Made by a program: the position numbers and the translations under genes
DNA from: a virus
Reading direction: 5' to 3' (one strand)
Length of the DNA stretch: 64,000 nt
Virus record (IMG/VR): IMGVR_UViG_3300027396_000021
Coordinates: 19,631 to 83,630 of that record
Shown: piece after piece, positions 1-10,326 of the stretch
Position numbering within the stretch: position 1 is the first letter of the stretch
Layout: every line of letters starts with the position of its first letter
The notes under the pieces: model-generated
The model's database searches: none
What the model was told of the DNA's origin: nothing
The model's input: the letters and a program-made list of their open reading frames with translations, nothing else

Positions 1-2
1 AT

Positions 3-3000
3 AGAAAAGATAATACAGGAGATTACATTGGTAATATAAGATTATTCAGCAAAGATTCTTCTGTTGATTCTTGGACTATTATATCTCAACAATCTCCTTT
101 AGTTGACATAAGAAAAATTAATAGTGTTGAGTTATACGACAATATTAAAAATGTTAAAATACAGGATATAGATTTTATAGATCCTGCTAAAGGTAAAATC
201 CTTAATTTAGCAGAAGAAGAAATTAAATTTAAAACACCATACGACCCTGCGGTCTATACTGTAGGAACTGAAGACGTAGTAGTTGATAGTTCTATTAACT
301 GGCTAGAAAAAAATGTTGGACAGCTATGGTGGAATGTAGGTAATGCAAAATGGATGTATTCTGAAATTGGAGACATTTCCTACAGACAAGGTAATTGGAC
401 ACAACTAGTAACTGGCGCAAGTATTGATGTTTACGAATGGGTGGAAACTCCGTTGTTGCCTAGCGAGTGGGCTGCTTTAGCTGATACAAACGAAGGCCTA
501 GCAGTTGGAATTTCCGGCCAGCCATTATATCCTAATGATGATACCTATAGCACAAAACAATTTTATAATTCTATCAGTGGTCAAGTGAACAAGACTCTTT
601 ATTATTACTGGGTAAAGAATAAATCTACAGTTCCTTCTAATTTAAATTTTAGAAGAAAATCTTGCTCTGAAGTAGCTAGTTTGATATCAAACCCAGTAGG
701 AACTGGACTACCGTTTATAGCATTTGTTGATTCTGATAAATTTATAACCTATAATTTTGATTCTATTATTCAATCAGATACTGCATTGCTTAATATAAAA
801 TATAAGAACGAATTAGGTATATCAATCCCAGTACATAAAGAATATCAATTAATGACTGAAGGTATTGCTAGCAGCTTACCAACACCTAAACTTGAAAATA
901 AATGGATAGACAGTTTAGTTGGTTTTGATATTATCGGTAATAGAGTTCCTGATATCAACATTCCGGCAAAACAAAAATACGGAATAGATTTTAGACCTCG
1001 TCAAAGTATGTTTGTTAACAAAGATGCAGCATTAAAACTTGTTGTTAACAAAATAAATTCTGTATTGTTAAAACAACCGTTTGCAACTATTATTGATTTT
1101 ACAAATTTAAACTTAAAAGATTCAGCCCCTGCTGAAATCTTAAATCTATACGATGTTCAAGTTGACACTGAAATAGATTTGCAAAATGTAGGTACCATAA
1201 GAACCAAAAAAGCTGTGCTGTCTGCAAATATTGTAAACGGTGAATTAGACACTATTGATATTATAGATCCTGGTTTCGGTTATAAAGTAGTTCCTAATGT
1301 TGTTATTAATGGGGATGGCAAAGGTGCATCTGCAGAAGTAACTCTTGACAACCAAGGAAGAATTAGAACAGTAACAGTATTAACTAGAGGAAAAAAATAC
1401 AGTACAATTAATGCGTCTGTTCGTTATTTCTCTGTATTAGTAAACTCTGATTCTACTATTAACAATTTCTGGAGTATATATTCTTGGGACGATGTAAGAA
1501 AAACTTTCTTTAGAACTCAATCACAAGCATACGATACTACAAGATATTGGAGTTATATTGATTGGTGGAAATCTGGATACAATAACAAATCTAGAATTAC
1601 CAAAGAACTATTAAGCATACACGACGAAGTAATTTATAAAATTTCCGTCGGCGACCTGATAAGAGTTAAAGAATATGGATCAGGTGGATGGGCAGTATTT
1701 GAAAAGGTCTCAGATACAGGCAGTACTTTCTTAGACAGATTTGAATTAATTTCGAGAGAAAACGGAACTATAAAATTAAGTGACTCATTATACGACGCTT
1801 CAATCTTTGGAATTGGATTTGATAGATCGCAGGCGTATGATGATACAAATTACGATATTAACACATCTTTAGAATTAAGAAATATTTTAAAAGCTGTTAA
1901 AGAAGATATTTTCGTTGGCGATTTTAATATCGAATGGAACAATTTATTTTTTGCATCTATGAGATATGTGTTGTCTGAGCAACAATATGTTGACTGGATG
2001 TTTAAAACAAGTTTTGTAAATGCAACACACAACGTAGGAGCATTTAGTCAGCCAACTAACTATAAAAATGATAATTTATCAAGTTATCAAGAATATATTA
2101 ACGAAGTAAAACCTTTTAGAACTACTGTTAGAGAGTATGTTAGCCAATACACAACTCCTGAAAAATATGATTTATCTGTAGCAGACTTTGATTTAGAACC
2201 AACGTTTTCTGTTAAAGATGGAAAAGTTATTCCGATCAAACTTGATAATGATTTATTAAATGTTTATCCTTGGAAGTGGTGGTCTGATAATAACGGATAT
2301 TCGATTACAGATATACAAGTATACGATTCGGGAGAATTATACAAAACTCCACCTAAAGTATTAATTGAAGGATCTGGCACTGGCGCAACAGCACAGGCTT
2401 ATATTTCTAATGGTAAAGTATCCGGCATTGTAGTTCTTAATGCTGGCCAAGGATACTTGTCTGCTCCTACTGTTTCATTGGTTGGAGGAAATTCAGCCGG
2501 AGCTAGATCGGCCAAAGCAGTTGCAATCATTGGAAACAGTTTAATTAGATCACTTCATGTATCAGTTAAATTTGATAGGTTAACAACTTCTGGATTGTAT
2601 ACTAGTTTTTCACAATCTGAAAGATTTGTTGCAACAGGAACAACATCGGTGTTTAATTTATCTTACGCACCTTCCAGAGATAAAAATAAAATATCAGTTT
2701 ATAAAAATAATCAATTATTATTAAATTCTGATTACACAATTACATTATATTATTCAACAGTTCCTGGATTTAAGAGTCTACAAGGAAAATTAAATTTTGC
2801 AATAGCACCGTCTGCAGGAGATATTATAGTAGTAAACTACGATAAAAATATTGAATTGTTTGATGCTGTTAATAGAATTGAACAGAAGTATAATCCTAAG
2901 GCGGGAATGATAGGAAAGGATCTAGGACAGTTAATGACAGGTATTGACTTTGGAGGTGTTCAAATCCAAGGTACTACCTTTGATGTTACTGGTGGATGGG

Positions 3001-5684
3001 ACGCTCTGCCTTGGTTCACTGACAACTGGGATAGTGTTGAAGCAAATTCAGATTATTACCATGTCTGTGATGGAAGCACAACATATGTTACTTTACCGTA
3101 TGTTCCTGCAAACGGTCAAATTATTAACATCTACATAAAAAATTCAGTAACAGGAGAAATTATTAGAATTGACGATCCTAACTATACAGATGCTTGGGAT
3201 TCGTCGGTTGCAATTAATCCTAACGCACAAATGCCATCTTTTGTCGGCGACGGTAATACTTCAAATATTGAAATTGGAACGTATATTTCTACCAGTGCCG
3301 GAGACATTTTAATTTTCCGCCCAATTGAAAGTGACGGCTCTGTAACTATTACAGATGACAACTTACTAGATACAAAGGTTAGCGGAGGAACACTTTCTGC
3401 AATTGACGGAGCATATGTTACAGCCAATGGAGCAACGGTTGAAGAAATTATTATTAATGGTGGGTCGTTTATTAGCCCTGAACAGGTACCAGCACCAGAA
3501 GAAAATGTTCCCGGCCAAGTATTAGATAGCGTATCTATCAAAGTATACAATAATATAATTAATGGCTCTGCTCCGTTGCACACAAAATTAATTCGAAGCA
3601 CTGGAGTTGATACTAGTTTTAATATTGGTCAACCAGTGTTGCAAAATAGTTCAGTGATTGTTTATATTGATAAAATTAAACAAGTAATCAATATAGATTA
3701 TACACTTGATCTGATAAATCAGAAAGTTAATTTTGCATCAAGTCCACCAGCCGATTCCTTAGTTGAAATATTATCAATTGGATTGGGCGGTCTTGGAATT
3801 ATCGACTATCAAGAATTTATTGCTGACGGTAATACAAATTTATTTTTAACAAATGCAGATTACGATAATACTTCTAATGTTTATGTAACATTAAACGGTA
3901 GATTATTTGATACAGGATTTAAAAATAGCACAGGGATAATTGATACAAACGGAAAAACTTTAGTTGAGTTTGGATTTAATCCCGAAGCCGGTGATACAAT
4001 TAAGATTGTATGTTTATCAGCAACAACAGATATAGCACCTAGTGACTTATCTGTAATTAATATCAACACACAAACAGTTTATTTTGAAGGAAGTACACGA
4101 ACATTTGATATAGATGGATTTTTTGAATATTCTAGAGGAAGTTCGGGTAATGCTGTAATTGTTGAAGTTGACGGTCGAATCCTAAAAGGATCTGATACAA
4201 TTTATAGAACATACGACGGAACTAATAACGTTATTGTTCTAGGCCAGGATCCTTACGAAACTCCTGGAAGTATTTTGCCAAGCAACTTAAAAGTTTTTAT
4301 TAATGATGTATTAGTAGAGTTCATTACTAATTATGTATTTGATGGTCCAACAAAAGAATTAACAATATATCCTGATTCTTTAAACATTGGTGATATTATT
4401 AAAGTTGAAAATGACCTAAGACGAGAGTATACAATATCAGGAAATTCTGTTACGATATTAGACGATGTTTCGATGGTATCGGCAGACGAAACAGATAATG
4501 TTAAAATTGACATTACTTGGTTCAATGAATATCCTACTCTTGATATTGTTTCGGATGAAAAGACAGGAGGAAGAGTTAATATTCAATTATCTAGAATTCC
4601 TATTTCGTCTAGCTATGTATGGGTATACAAAAACGGAAATAGACTAATGTTAGATAAAGATTATTATGTTTCTTTACCAAGAGGAGCAATTTATCTAAAA
4701 GAAGATACAACCTCTGAAGATAAAATAAAAACAATTAGTTTTTCAAAATCTATTTTTAAATTACCAAGTGCATATGAAATTCACAAAGATATGCTCAACG
4801 TATATCACTTTAATAGATTCTCTTTAGATGACATTAAATTAGCATCTGATCTAAATTATTTTGATACTACAATTACTTTAAATGATGCATCGTCATTGGC
4901 TGATCCTGTTAGAAATAGAAATATTCCTGGAGTTGTTTGGATTTCCGGTGAAAGAATAGAGTATATGACTAAAACAGAAAATGTTTTAGGACAATTAAGA
5001 CGTGGTACACGAGGAACACCTATTGGAGAAAAATATTTAATTGATACTAAGGTAGCAGACGTTGGTTATAATGATATTATTCCTTACGAAGACACACAAG
5101 AAAGATATGATTTTTACAGTGATGGAAGTAGTTTATTAATAGGTCCTCTTGAATTTATTCCAACTAAATCTAATAAAAATAGATGGTACAATTCTAATTT
5201 TTACATAACTAAGGGCATCTATGATGAAAAAATTAAGTATGTAACCGGCAATGTTATACAGGTTGATGATAGTTTTTATACAAATATCAGACCTTGTATT
5301 AATATTAAACCTTTAGAATCTAACGATTGGGAAACTTACTGGGATTTAATTACAATTCCTACTAACTACGGACCTTGTGATACTATTGAAGTGTTTGCAG
5401 AGGGCCGAAGATTAGTAAAAGACCCGCAGGTTGTTTGGAGTGAAAATAACGGTATAGATGGATTTATTGTAACTGAAGCTGATTTTTCAGTTGACGGGTC
5501 ATCAAACTATCTACGCTTAACTAACCCGTTAAAAGCTGGAACACGTATAACTTTAATTAGAAGAACAGGAAAAACCTGGTACGATAGAAGCGAAACATCG
5601 GCAAGTTCGGGTGTTACTTTGTTGAATAACAACACTCCTGTAGCTAAATTCATAGCGCAGAAGACCACTTCTATACCTGAATAA
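3..5684 (+). CDS. Giant virion structural protein, 5' end cut by window edge
   Basis: The reading frame is open from base 3 to the stop at 5684 (about 1,893 codons seen), so the true start lies left of the window; an internal ATG at 354 is not the start. The protein is built of repeats. A Gly-rich unit (G-x-G-Y ... P-x-V-x-I-x-G-x-G-x-G-A) occurs at about 1261-1400 and 2311-2480. A beta-type unit (V-x-V-x-x-N-x-x-x-L ... D-Y-x ... I-x-F ... G-D-x-I-x-V) recurs at about 2690-2850, 3650-3780, 3880-4030, 4290-4420 and 4610-4750. The length, repeats and position just before the tail-fibre genes fit a baseplate- or tail-fibre-associated virion protein of T4-like marine phages. This is inferred from architecture; no catalytic motif is visible. 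Confidence 0.75.
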   Translation, partial: RKDNTGDYIGNIRLFSKDSSVDSWTIISQQSPLVDIRKINSVELYDNIKNVKIQDIDFIDPAKGKILNLAEEEIKFKTPYDPAVYTVGTEDVVVDSSINWLEKNVGQLWWNVGNAKWMYSEIGDISYRQGNWTQLVTGASIDVYEWVETPLLPSEWAALADTNEGLAVGISGQPLYPNDDTYSTKQFYNSISGQVNKTLYYYWVKNKSTVPSNLNFRRKSCSEVASLISNPVGTGLPFIAFVDSDKFITYNFDSIIQSDTALLNIKYKNELGISIPVHKEYQLMTEGIASSLPTPKLENKWIDSLVGFDIIGNRVPDINIPAKQKYGIDFRPRQSMFVNKDAALKLVVNKINSVLLKQPFATIIDFTNLNLKDSAPAEILNLYDVQVDTEIDLQNVGTIRTKKAVLSANIVNGELDTIDIIDPGFGYKVVPNVVINGDGKGASAEVTLDNQGRIRTVTVLTRGKKYSTINASVRYFSVLVNSDSTINNFWSIYSWDDVRKTFFRTQSQAYDTTRYWSYIDWWKSGYNNKSRITKELLSIHDEVIYKISVGDLIRVKEYGSGGWAVFEKVSDTGSTFLDRFELISRENGTIKLSDSLYDASIFGIGFDRSQAYDDTNYDINTSLELRNILKAVKEDIFVGDFNIEWNNLFFASMRYVLSEQQYVDWMFKTSFVNATHNVGAFSQPTNYKNDNLSSYQEYINEVKPFRTTVREYVSQYTTPEKYDLSVADFDLEPTFSVKDGKVIPIKLDNDLLNVYPWKWWSDNNGYSITDIQVYDSGELYKTPPKVLIEGSGTGATAQAYISNGKVSGIVVLNAGQGYLSAPTVSLVGGNSAGARSAKAVAIIGNSLIRSLHVSVKFDRLTTSGLYTSFSQSERFVATGTTSVFNLSYAPSRDKNKISVYKNNQLLLNSDYTITLYYSTVPGFKSLQGKLNFAIAPSAGDIIVVNYDKNIELFDAVNRIEQKYNPKAGMIGKDLGQLMTGIDFGGVQIQGTTFDVTGGWDALPWFTDNWDSVEANSDYYHVCDGSTTYVTLPYVPANGQIINIYIKNSVTGEIIRIDDPNYTDAWDSSVAINPNAQMPSFVGDGNTSNIEIGTYISTSAGDILIFRPIESDGSVTITDDNLLDTKVSGGTLSAIDGAYVTANGATVEEIIINGGSFISPEQVPAPEENVPGQVLDSVSIKVYNNIINGSAPLHTKLIRSTGVDTSFNIGQPVLQNSSVIVYIDKIKQVINIDYTLDLINQKVNFASSPPADSLVEILSIGLGGLGIIDYQEFIADGNTNLFLTNADYDNTSNVYVTLNGRLFDTGFKNSTGIIDTNGKTLVEFGFNPEAGDTIKIVCLSATTDIAPSDLSVININTQTVYFEGSTRTFDIDGFFEYSRGSSGNAVIVEVDGRILKGSDTIYRTYDGTNNVIVLGQDPYETPGSILPSNLKVFINDVLVEFITNYVFDGPTKELTIYPDSLNIGDIIKVENDLRREYTISGNSVTILDDVSMVSADETDNVKIDITWFNEYPTLDIVSDEKTGGRVNIQLSRIPISSSYVWVYKNGNRLMLDKDYYVSLPRGAIYLKEDTTSEDKIKTISFSKSIFKLPSAYEIHKDMLNVYHFNRFSLDDIKLASDLNYFDTTITLNDASSLADPVRNRNIPGVVWISGERIEYMTKTENVLGQLRRGTRGTPIGEKYLIDTKVADVGYNDIIPYEDTQERYDFYSDGSSLLIGPLEFIPTKSNKNRWYNSNFYITKGIYDEKIKYVTGNVIQVDDSFYTNIRPCINIKPLESNDWETYWDLITIPTNYGPCDTIEVFAEGRRLVKDPQVVWSENNGIDGFIVTEADFSVDGSSNYLRLTNPLKAGTRITLIRRTGKTWYDRSETSASSGVTLLNNNTPVAKFIAQKTTSIPE

Positions 5685-5687
5685 ATA
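5681..5687 (+). promoter_or_regulatory. T4-type late promoter (ATAAATA)
   Basis: ATAAATA overlaps the stop codon of the giant virion gene. T4-type late transcription starts about 6 nt downstream, near 5693, which would leave the first ATG (5689) out of the late message and favours the ATG at 5716. Confidence 0.55.
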
Positions 5688-5715
5688 TATGATGATGGAG
5701 TCAAACGAGAATAAA

Positions 5716-6363
5716 ATGTCGCAAAATCAAGAAAAAACTACACAGCCGCAGGAAAAACGCCCAAACGAAACGGGCGGATTCCATTTTGAAGGGCATATTA
5801 AAATCTTCGATCCCGAGACCAAAGAGGTGTTTATTGATAAACGCAACGCTATCCATTACGAAAATATGTCAGTTGCAATGGTACAATCGTTGTCAAATCA
5901 AGGTCAAGGAACAGTATATCAAATGGTGTTTGGAACAGGCGGAACAACAGTAGATCCAACAGGGTTAATAACATATCTAACTCCAAATACAACTGGTATT
6001 AATTCTAGCTTATATAACCAAACTTATTCAAAAATTGTTGATCAGAATTCGTCATCAAATACTGACCCGTTGAGAAATAAAATGGAAATTAGACATATCA
6101 GCGGAGCAACTTATAGCGACATTTTAATTAGTTGTTTATTAGACTACGGCGAGCCTTTAGATCAAGAAGCATTTGATAACTCTGTTGATATGAATGGAGA
6201 ATTTGTATTTGATGAACTGGGACTAATGAGCTACAACCCCAACGGAACAGGCAAATTGTTAACCCACGTAGTTTTCCACCCAGTTCAAAAATCGTTAAAC
6301 AGATTATTACAAATTGACTACACAATTCGTATACAAAGTTTAACTGGATTTACAGGAGCTTAA
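5716..6363 (+). CDS. Conserved phage virion protein (about 215 aa)
   Basis: A 215-residue protein with a polar Gln/Lys/Glu-rich start followed by a compact domain beginning G-F-H-F-E-G-H-I-K-I-F-D. Three ATGs at 5689-5697 could extend it by 7-9 residues, but the late promoter at 5681-5687 makes those unlikely. The ATG at 5716 has GAGA 5 nt upstream and GGAG at 5697-5700. No enzymatic motif is seen. It sits between the giant virion protein and the tail-fibre paralogues and is followed 3 nt later by the next gene, so a structural or tail-fibre-connector role is likely, but the function is not recognised. Confidence 0.7.
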   Translation: MSQNQEKTTQPQEKRPNETGGFHFEGHIKIFDPETKEVFIDKRNAIHYENMSVAMVQSLSNQGQGTVYQMVFGTGGTTVDPTGLITYLTPNTTGINSSLYNQTYSKIVDQNSSSNTDPLRNKMEIRHISGATYSDILISCLLDYGEPLDQEAFDNSVDMNGEFVFDELGLMSYNPNGTGKLLTHVVFHPVQKSLNRLLQIDYTIRIQSLTGFTGA

Positions 6364-6366
6364 TAA

Positions 6367-8478
6367 ATGCCATATATTGTTAATTTTACAGATAGTGCAA
6401 ATAAGACTCCTATAACAGTATTTGATAATACATCAAACACTGATACTAGTTTAACATTTCCAGGTAGAAACGTTACTGGGTACGGTCAGATTGTAGCCGA
6501 AAACTTTTTAGCATTATTAGAGAATTTTGCTTCAACAGACGAACCAATGAATCCTACAGAAGGACAACTTTGGTATAAGAGCGATGACGGAATTCTAATG
6601 ATGTGGGACAACACAAGTTGGAAAGCAGCATCGGGAATTCAAAAGGGAACAACAGAACCAGCAGTTGCAGAAAGCAAGGTTGGTGAATTATGGGTAGATA
6701 CAACTAATCAACAGCTTCGTATTTTTACAGGCACACGTTGGCTATTAGTTGGTCCTGCAGAAAGTTCTGTAGACGGTTTAAGATACGGACCAGTAGTTGA
6801 AAGTATTTCCGATTCGGATAACATCACTCGATATATTTTAACATTTTATATTGCAGATATTCCTGTAATTATTTTTTCTAAAGACAGTTTTACCCCAAAA
6901 GTTTTAATTACCGGATTTGATATTATTCGATCAGGTATGAATATTTCATTGCCAACAACAGACTCTGCAATAAATGAGTTTGTTGGAGGGTACCTTCCTA
7001 CTTTATATGGAACAGCTAAAAATGCAAATGCCTTAAACATTGGCGGCGTTGAAGTTGCTGCCGGAAAATTTTTAAGATCTAATACAGTTAATACTACTGA
7101 CTATGCGTTTAATATTAGAAATAATAACGGCTTAACCGTAGGTATTGACGGAACATTTAATATCGGAACTACTGCTACCACCGCTAAGATTTATAATTCG
7201 GCAGCAGGCAGTTCGATTGATATACAGACAAACAGAAATGGTATTCCTTCTACTATTCTTAAAGTAGTTGATAATACAGTTGGTATTAATCAAGCCAGTC
7301 CTACTGAAGCATTAGATGTTGACGGAAACATTAAACTTACTGGTTCTGTTATTGTAACAGATATTACAGCAAGTACAAATTTAAATAACGGAAGCATCAG
7401 GACCGCCGGCGGTGTAGCAATTTCTAAAAATCTTTTAGTTGGCGAGGGTGCTAGTATTGCTGGAGTATTAGAATCTAATACAATACAACCAAAAACAACT
7501 GATACCTTTAATCTAGGAACCGGATTAAAGAGATGGAATACAGTACAGGCTAAAACAATTATTGCAGATACCATTCAAGGCGTCCTTGATGGAAATATTA
7601 GTGGTAATTCTAACACAGCGACATCATTAAAAAATGTTACAACATTTCAGTTATCCGGAGACGTTGTTAGTCCTGCAATTCAGTTCGACGGGCAAACAGG
7701 AAGTTACACTAAGATTTTTAACACAACTCTTACTGCAAACATTATTTCTAGTAAGTCCGAACCATTTCCTAAAGTATCTAAAAAGACAGATTATGTATTA
7801 ACATATAGAGCAAGCGAATCTACAACTATATCGTCTGGTTTATTAAAACAAACAAGAGACACATTTGTTGGAGATATGGGTATTCCAATCGGTGGCATCA
7901 TTCCATATGCAGGCGCAACAGCACCTTATGGTTTTTTATTTTGTGATGGATCAGAAGTTGAAAGATCAAAATTTCCAGATCTATACGATGTAATTGGAAC
8001 AACATATAATGGTACAGGTTCGTTAACTGGAGTCAACACATTTAGAATTCCGGACCTAAGAGGAAGATTCCCGTTAGGTAAAGATAATATGGACAACGGA
8101 GGCACAGTTCCAATATCAACAGGTGGATATGTTGATGCAGGTGGCGGCACAGCAGGCAGAGTAACTGACACTAAGGCCCAGACTCTAGCAGGTACAGCCG
8201 GTCAAAGTTCTGTGACATTGACATTATCAAATTTACCAGAACACTCTCACTCTTTAAGTTCGTCAAGACAAGATTATAATGTTATTGCAGTCACAACTAC
8301 CATTGATCCGGATGCAGTTACTGGACCAGGTCCAACCGCTCCAGGTCAGGCACAATATTTAAAAGACTCCGGAGGAATTAAAAAACCAACTGGAACAACA
8401 TTAGGTACGGCTGTTGGTATTATGAATCCCTACTTGACTATTAATTATATTATTAGATCAGGTCCACCGTTATTCTAA
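6367..8478 (+). CDS. Tail fibre protein with C-terminal tail-collar domain
   Basis: A 703-aa protein, first of four tandem paralogues. Residues 1-140 form the shared module (V-N-x-x-x-x-x-x-T ... G-R-N-x-x-G-Y-G ... E-N-F-L-x-L-L-E-N-F ... G-Q-L-W-Y ... L-V-G-P). The middle is low-complexity beta fibre with many Asn-Gly and Thr. The C-terminus (from about residue 510) is a phage tail-collar domain: I-G-G-I-I-P-Y-A-G, G-F-L-F-C-D-G-S, F-R-I-P-D-L-R-G-R-F-P-L-G, then His-containing S-H-S. This family forms trimeric receptor-binding fibre tips in the virion. AGGAG lies 10 nt before the ATG. The collar domain here and in the third paralogue, but not the other two, suggests interchangeable tips. 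Confidence 0.85.
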   Translation: MPYIVNFTDSANKTPITVFDNTSNTDTSLTFPGRNVTGYGQIVAENFLALLENFASTDEPMNPTEGQLWYKSDDGILMMWDNTSWKAASGIQKGTTEPAVAESKVGELWVDTTNQQLRIFTGTRWLLVGPAESSVDGLRYGPVVESISDSDNITRYILTFYIADIPVIIFSKDSFTPKVLITGFDIIRSGMNISLPTTDSAINEFVGGYLPTLYGTAKNANALNIGGVEVAAGKFLRSNTVNTTDYAFNIRNNNGLTVGIDGTFNIGTTATTAKIYNSAAGSSIDIQTNRNGIPSTILKVVDNTVGINQASPTEALDVDGNIKLTGSVIVTDITASTNLNNGSIRTAGGVAISKNLLVGEGASIAGVLESNTIQPKTTDTFNLGTGLKRWNTVQAKTIIADTIQGVLDGNISGNSNTATSLKNVTTFQLSGDVVSPAIQFDGQTGSYTKIFNTTLTANIISSKSEPFPKVSKKTDYVLTYRASESTTISSGLLKQTRDTFVGDMGIPIGGIIPYAGATAPYGFLFCDGSEVERSKFPDLYDVIGTTYNGTGSLTGVNTFRIPDLRGRFPLGKDNMDNGGTVPISTGGYVDAGGGTAGRVTDTKAQTLAGTAGQSSVTLTLSNLPEHSHSLSSSRQDYNVIAVTTTIDPDAVTGPGPTAPGQAQYLKDSGGIKKPTGTTLGTAVGIMNPYLTINYIIRSGPPLF

Positions 8479-8493
8479 TTAGGTTAAAAAAAT

Positions 8494-10308
8494 ATGGCAT
8501 ATCAAATTAATAAAACAGACGGTACAATCGTAGCAACAGTAGCAGACGGTCAAATTGATGAATTATCAACTGACATAACTCTTATTGGAAAAAATTACAG
8601 CGGGTTTGGCGAAGCATTAAATGAAAACCTAATTAAAATATTAGAAAATTTTTCAAGTACTACTGCTCCAGAGCATCCTATTAAAGGCCAAGTATTGTAC
8701 GATTCTTCTGAAAATAAATTAAAAGTTTACAACGGATCGACATTTGTACCGGTAAGTTCTGCAACTATTTCAAATACACAACCAGATACACTAGCTAGCG
8801 GAGATTTATGGTTTGATAACATTGGCGGCCAATTATATTTTTATGACGGTACAAATCCTATTTTATTAGGCCCAGCATATTCAGCTTCACAAGGATTAAG
8901 CGGTTTAAAAGTTGATAGTATTCTCGATACTCTTAACCAAACTCGAGTTATTACATACTTGTATAATAACGGAATTTTATTAGGAATTTTTTCTAAAGAC
9001 AGTTTTACACCTAAAGCAGAGATTATTGGATATTCTGGTAGTATCGAACCAGGATTTAATGCAGGAACATTAGACGGATTAAAATTTAATGTAACTGTAA
9101 CAAATTCAGAACAACTTGGCGGAGCAGTAGCAACGACCTATGTTCGTAGAGATACATCAAATGCGATTAATGGACAACTACGAATTACCACAGACCAGGG
9201 TATAGTTATTGGATCAGCCGGTCAATCTAACTTGTATGTTACCAGCGGTGACATTTTTATGTCAAACGCTTCAACCGATAAGAATTTAATTCTTAACGTT
9301 CGAAAAGGCATTAACCAAGAAAACGCAGTTGTTATAGGATCATCTCAACGAACAATCGATCTATATTATGGATATGAAGATAGCCAAGTTAGAGTAGGTG
9401 GCGATTTAACCATTGTTGGAAATTTAGAAGTTCAGGGAACAACCACAACACTTAATACCAATGATTTAGTTGTAGAAGACAAAAACATAATCATTGCGAG
9501 TGTCACTAATCCAACAAATTCAACAGCCGACGGTGCTGGAATTACAATCAAAGGAACTACAGACAAAACAATTTCCTATTCTAACGCTGATAACTGGTTA
9601 GATGTGTCAGAAACACTTAACTTAGATTCTGGCAAGGCTCTTTATATTGGCGGCACCAAGGTTATTGATGGAAACAGTTTAGGCTCTAGTATTACTAGTA
9701 TTCCGGGTGTTAGTTCTTTTGGTACACAAACAGTAATTAACGTTGGTCCTGGAGCACCTCCGGTAGCTCAAATGAGATTAGAAAACCATAGAATATCTAC
9801 GGTTTCTAGTAATTATGACGTTGAAATATTCCCTGACGGTACTGGTAACGTTGTTTTAAATGATTCAGCTAGAATTACAAATCTTGTTGATCCTATTGAT
9901 CCGCAAGATGCAGCCACAAAAGAATATGTAGATAATACAATTGAAACAAGGCCGTTAGTTTTCAGTATGGATTTATCTGATGCTAAATCAAACACCTATA
10001 TTATTATTAATATATTAAATAATCTTGCTCCGCCGGCGGAATTTAGGTCTGGTACAGTGGCAAGAATATTATGTACAATTAATACTAATAACGCAGTTAC
10101 ATTGGATATCAATTCACTTCCTCCTACAGTTAATACTAACCCCTTCTTAACAGATTTAGGAGGCGCCACAGGCCAAGCTGTTACAGGAATAACTTTTCCA
10201 ACTGCTTCGATAACTGCCCAACCAATTGTAACAACTAGAATTATTAAAGAGTTTGTTTTAAACATTGGTGCTTGGATTTGGCAATCAGATACGTTATTAC
10301 CACCATAA
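8494..10308 (+). CDS. Tail fibre paralogue without collar domain
   Basis: A 604-aa protein sharing the N-terminal module of its neighbours (G-T-I-V-A-T-V-A-D-G, I-G-K-N-Y-S-G-F-G-E-A, E-N-F-S-S-T) over about 140 residues. The centre carries the motif T-T-L-N-T-N-D-L-V-V-E-D-K-N-I-I-I, common in phage fibre shafts, and D-P-I-D-P-Q-D-A-A-T-K-E-Y-V-D, a coiled-coil-like junction found in many fibres. The C-terminus lacks the collar motif and ends in a short beta-rich domain. It follows the preceding fibre gene by 15 nt with a weak AGG ribosome site. It probably forms another segment or alternative of the same tail fibre apparatus; receptor specificity cannot be read. Confidence 0.8.
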   Translation: MAYQINKTDGTIVATVADGQIDELSTDITLIGKNYSGFGEALNENLIKILENFSSTTAPEHPIKGQVLYDSSENKLKVYNGSTFVPVSSATISNTQPDTLASGDLWFDNIGGQLYFYDGTNPILLGPAYSASQGLSGLKVDSILDTLNQTRVITYLYNNGILLGIFSKDSFTPKAEIIGYSGSIEPGFNAGTLDGLKFNVTVTNSEQLGGAVATTYVRRDTSNAINGQLRITTDQGIVIGSAGQSNLYVTSGDIFMSNASTDKNLILNVRKGINQENAVVIGSSQRTIDLYYGYEDSQVRVGGDLTIVGNLEVQGTTTTLNTNDLVVEDKNIIIASVTNPTNSTADGAGITIKGTTDKTISYSNADNWLDVSETLNLDSGKALYIGGTKVIDGNSLGSSITSIPGVSSFGTQTVINVGPGAPPVAQMRLENHRISTVSSNYDVEIFPDGTGNVVLNDSARITNLVDPIDPQDAATKEYVDNTIETRPLVFSMDLSDAKSNTYIIINILNNLAPPAEFRSGTVARILCTINTNNAVTLDINSLPPTVNTNPFLTDLGGATGQAVTGITFPTASITAQPIVTTRIIKEFVLNIGAWIWQSDTLLPP

Positions 10309-10326
10309 TCAATCGGAGCGATATAA

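Noticed and set aside
3182-3601. Antisense open frame of 139 codons inside the giant virion gene
   Set aside because: Shadow of a strong plus-strand coding frame; no ribosome site, no promoter, odd composition.
6362-6369. AATAAATG before the first tail-fibre gene
   Set aside because: Overlaps the start codon and lacks the final A; the AGGAG ribosome site explains the region.
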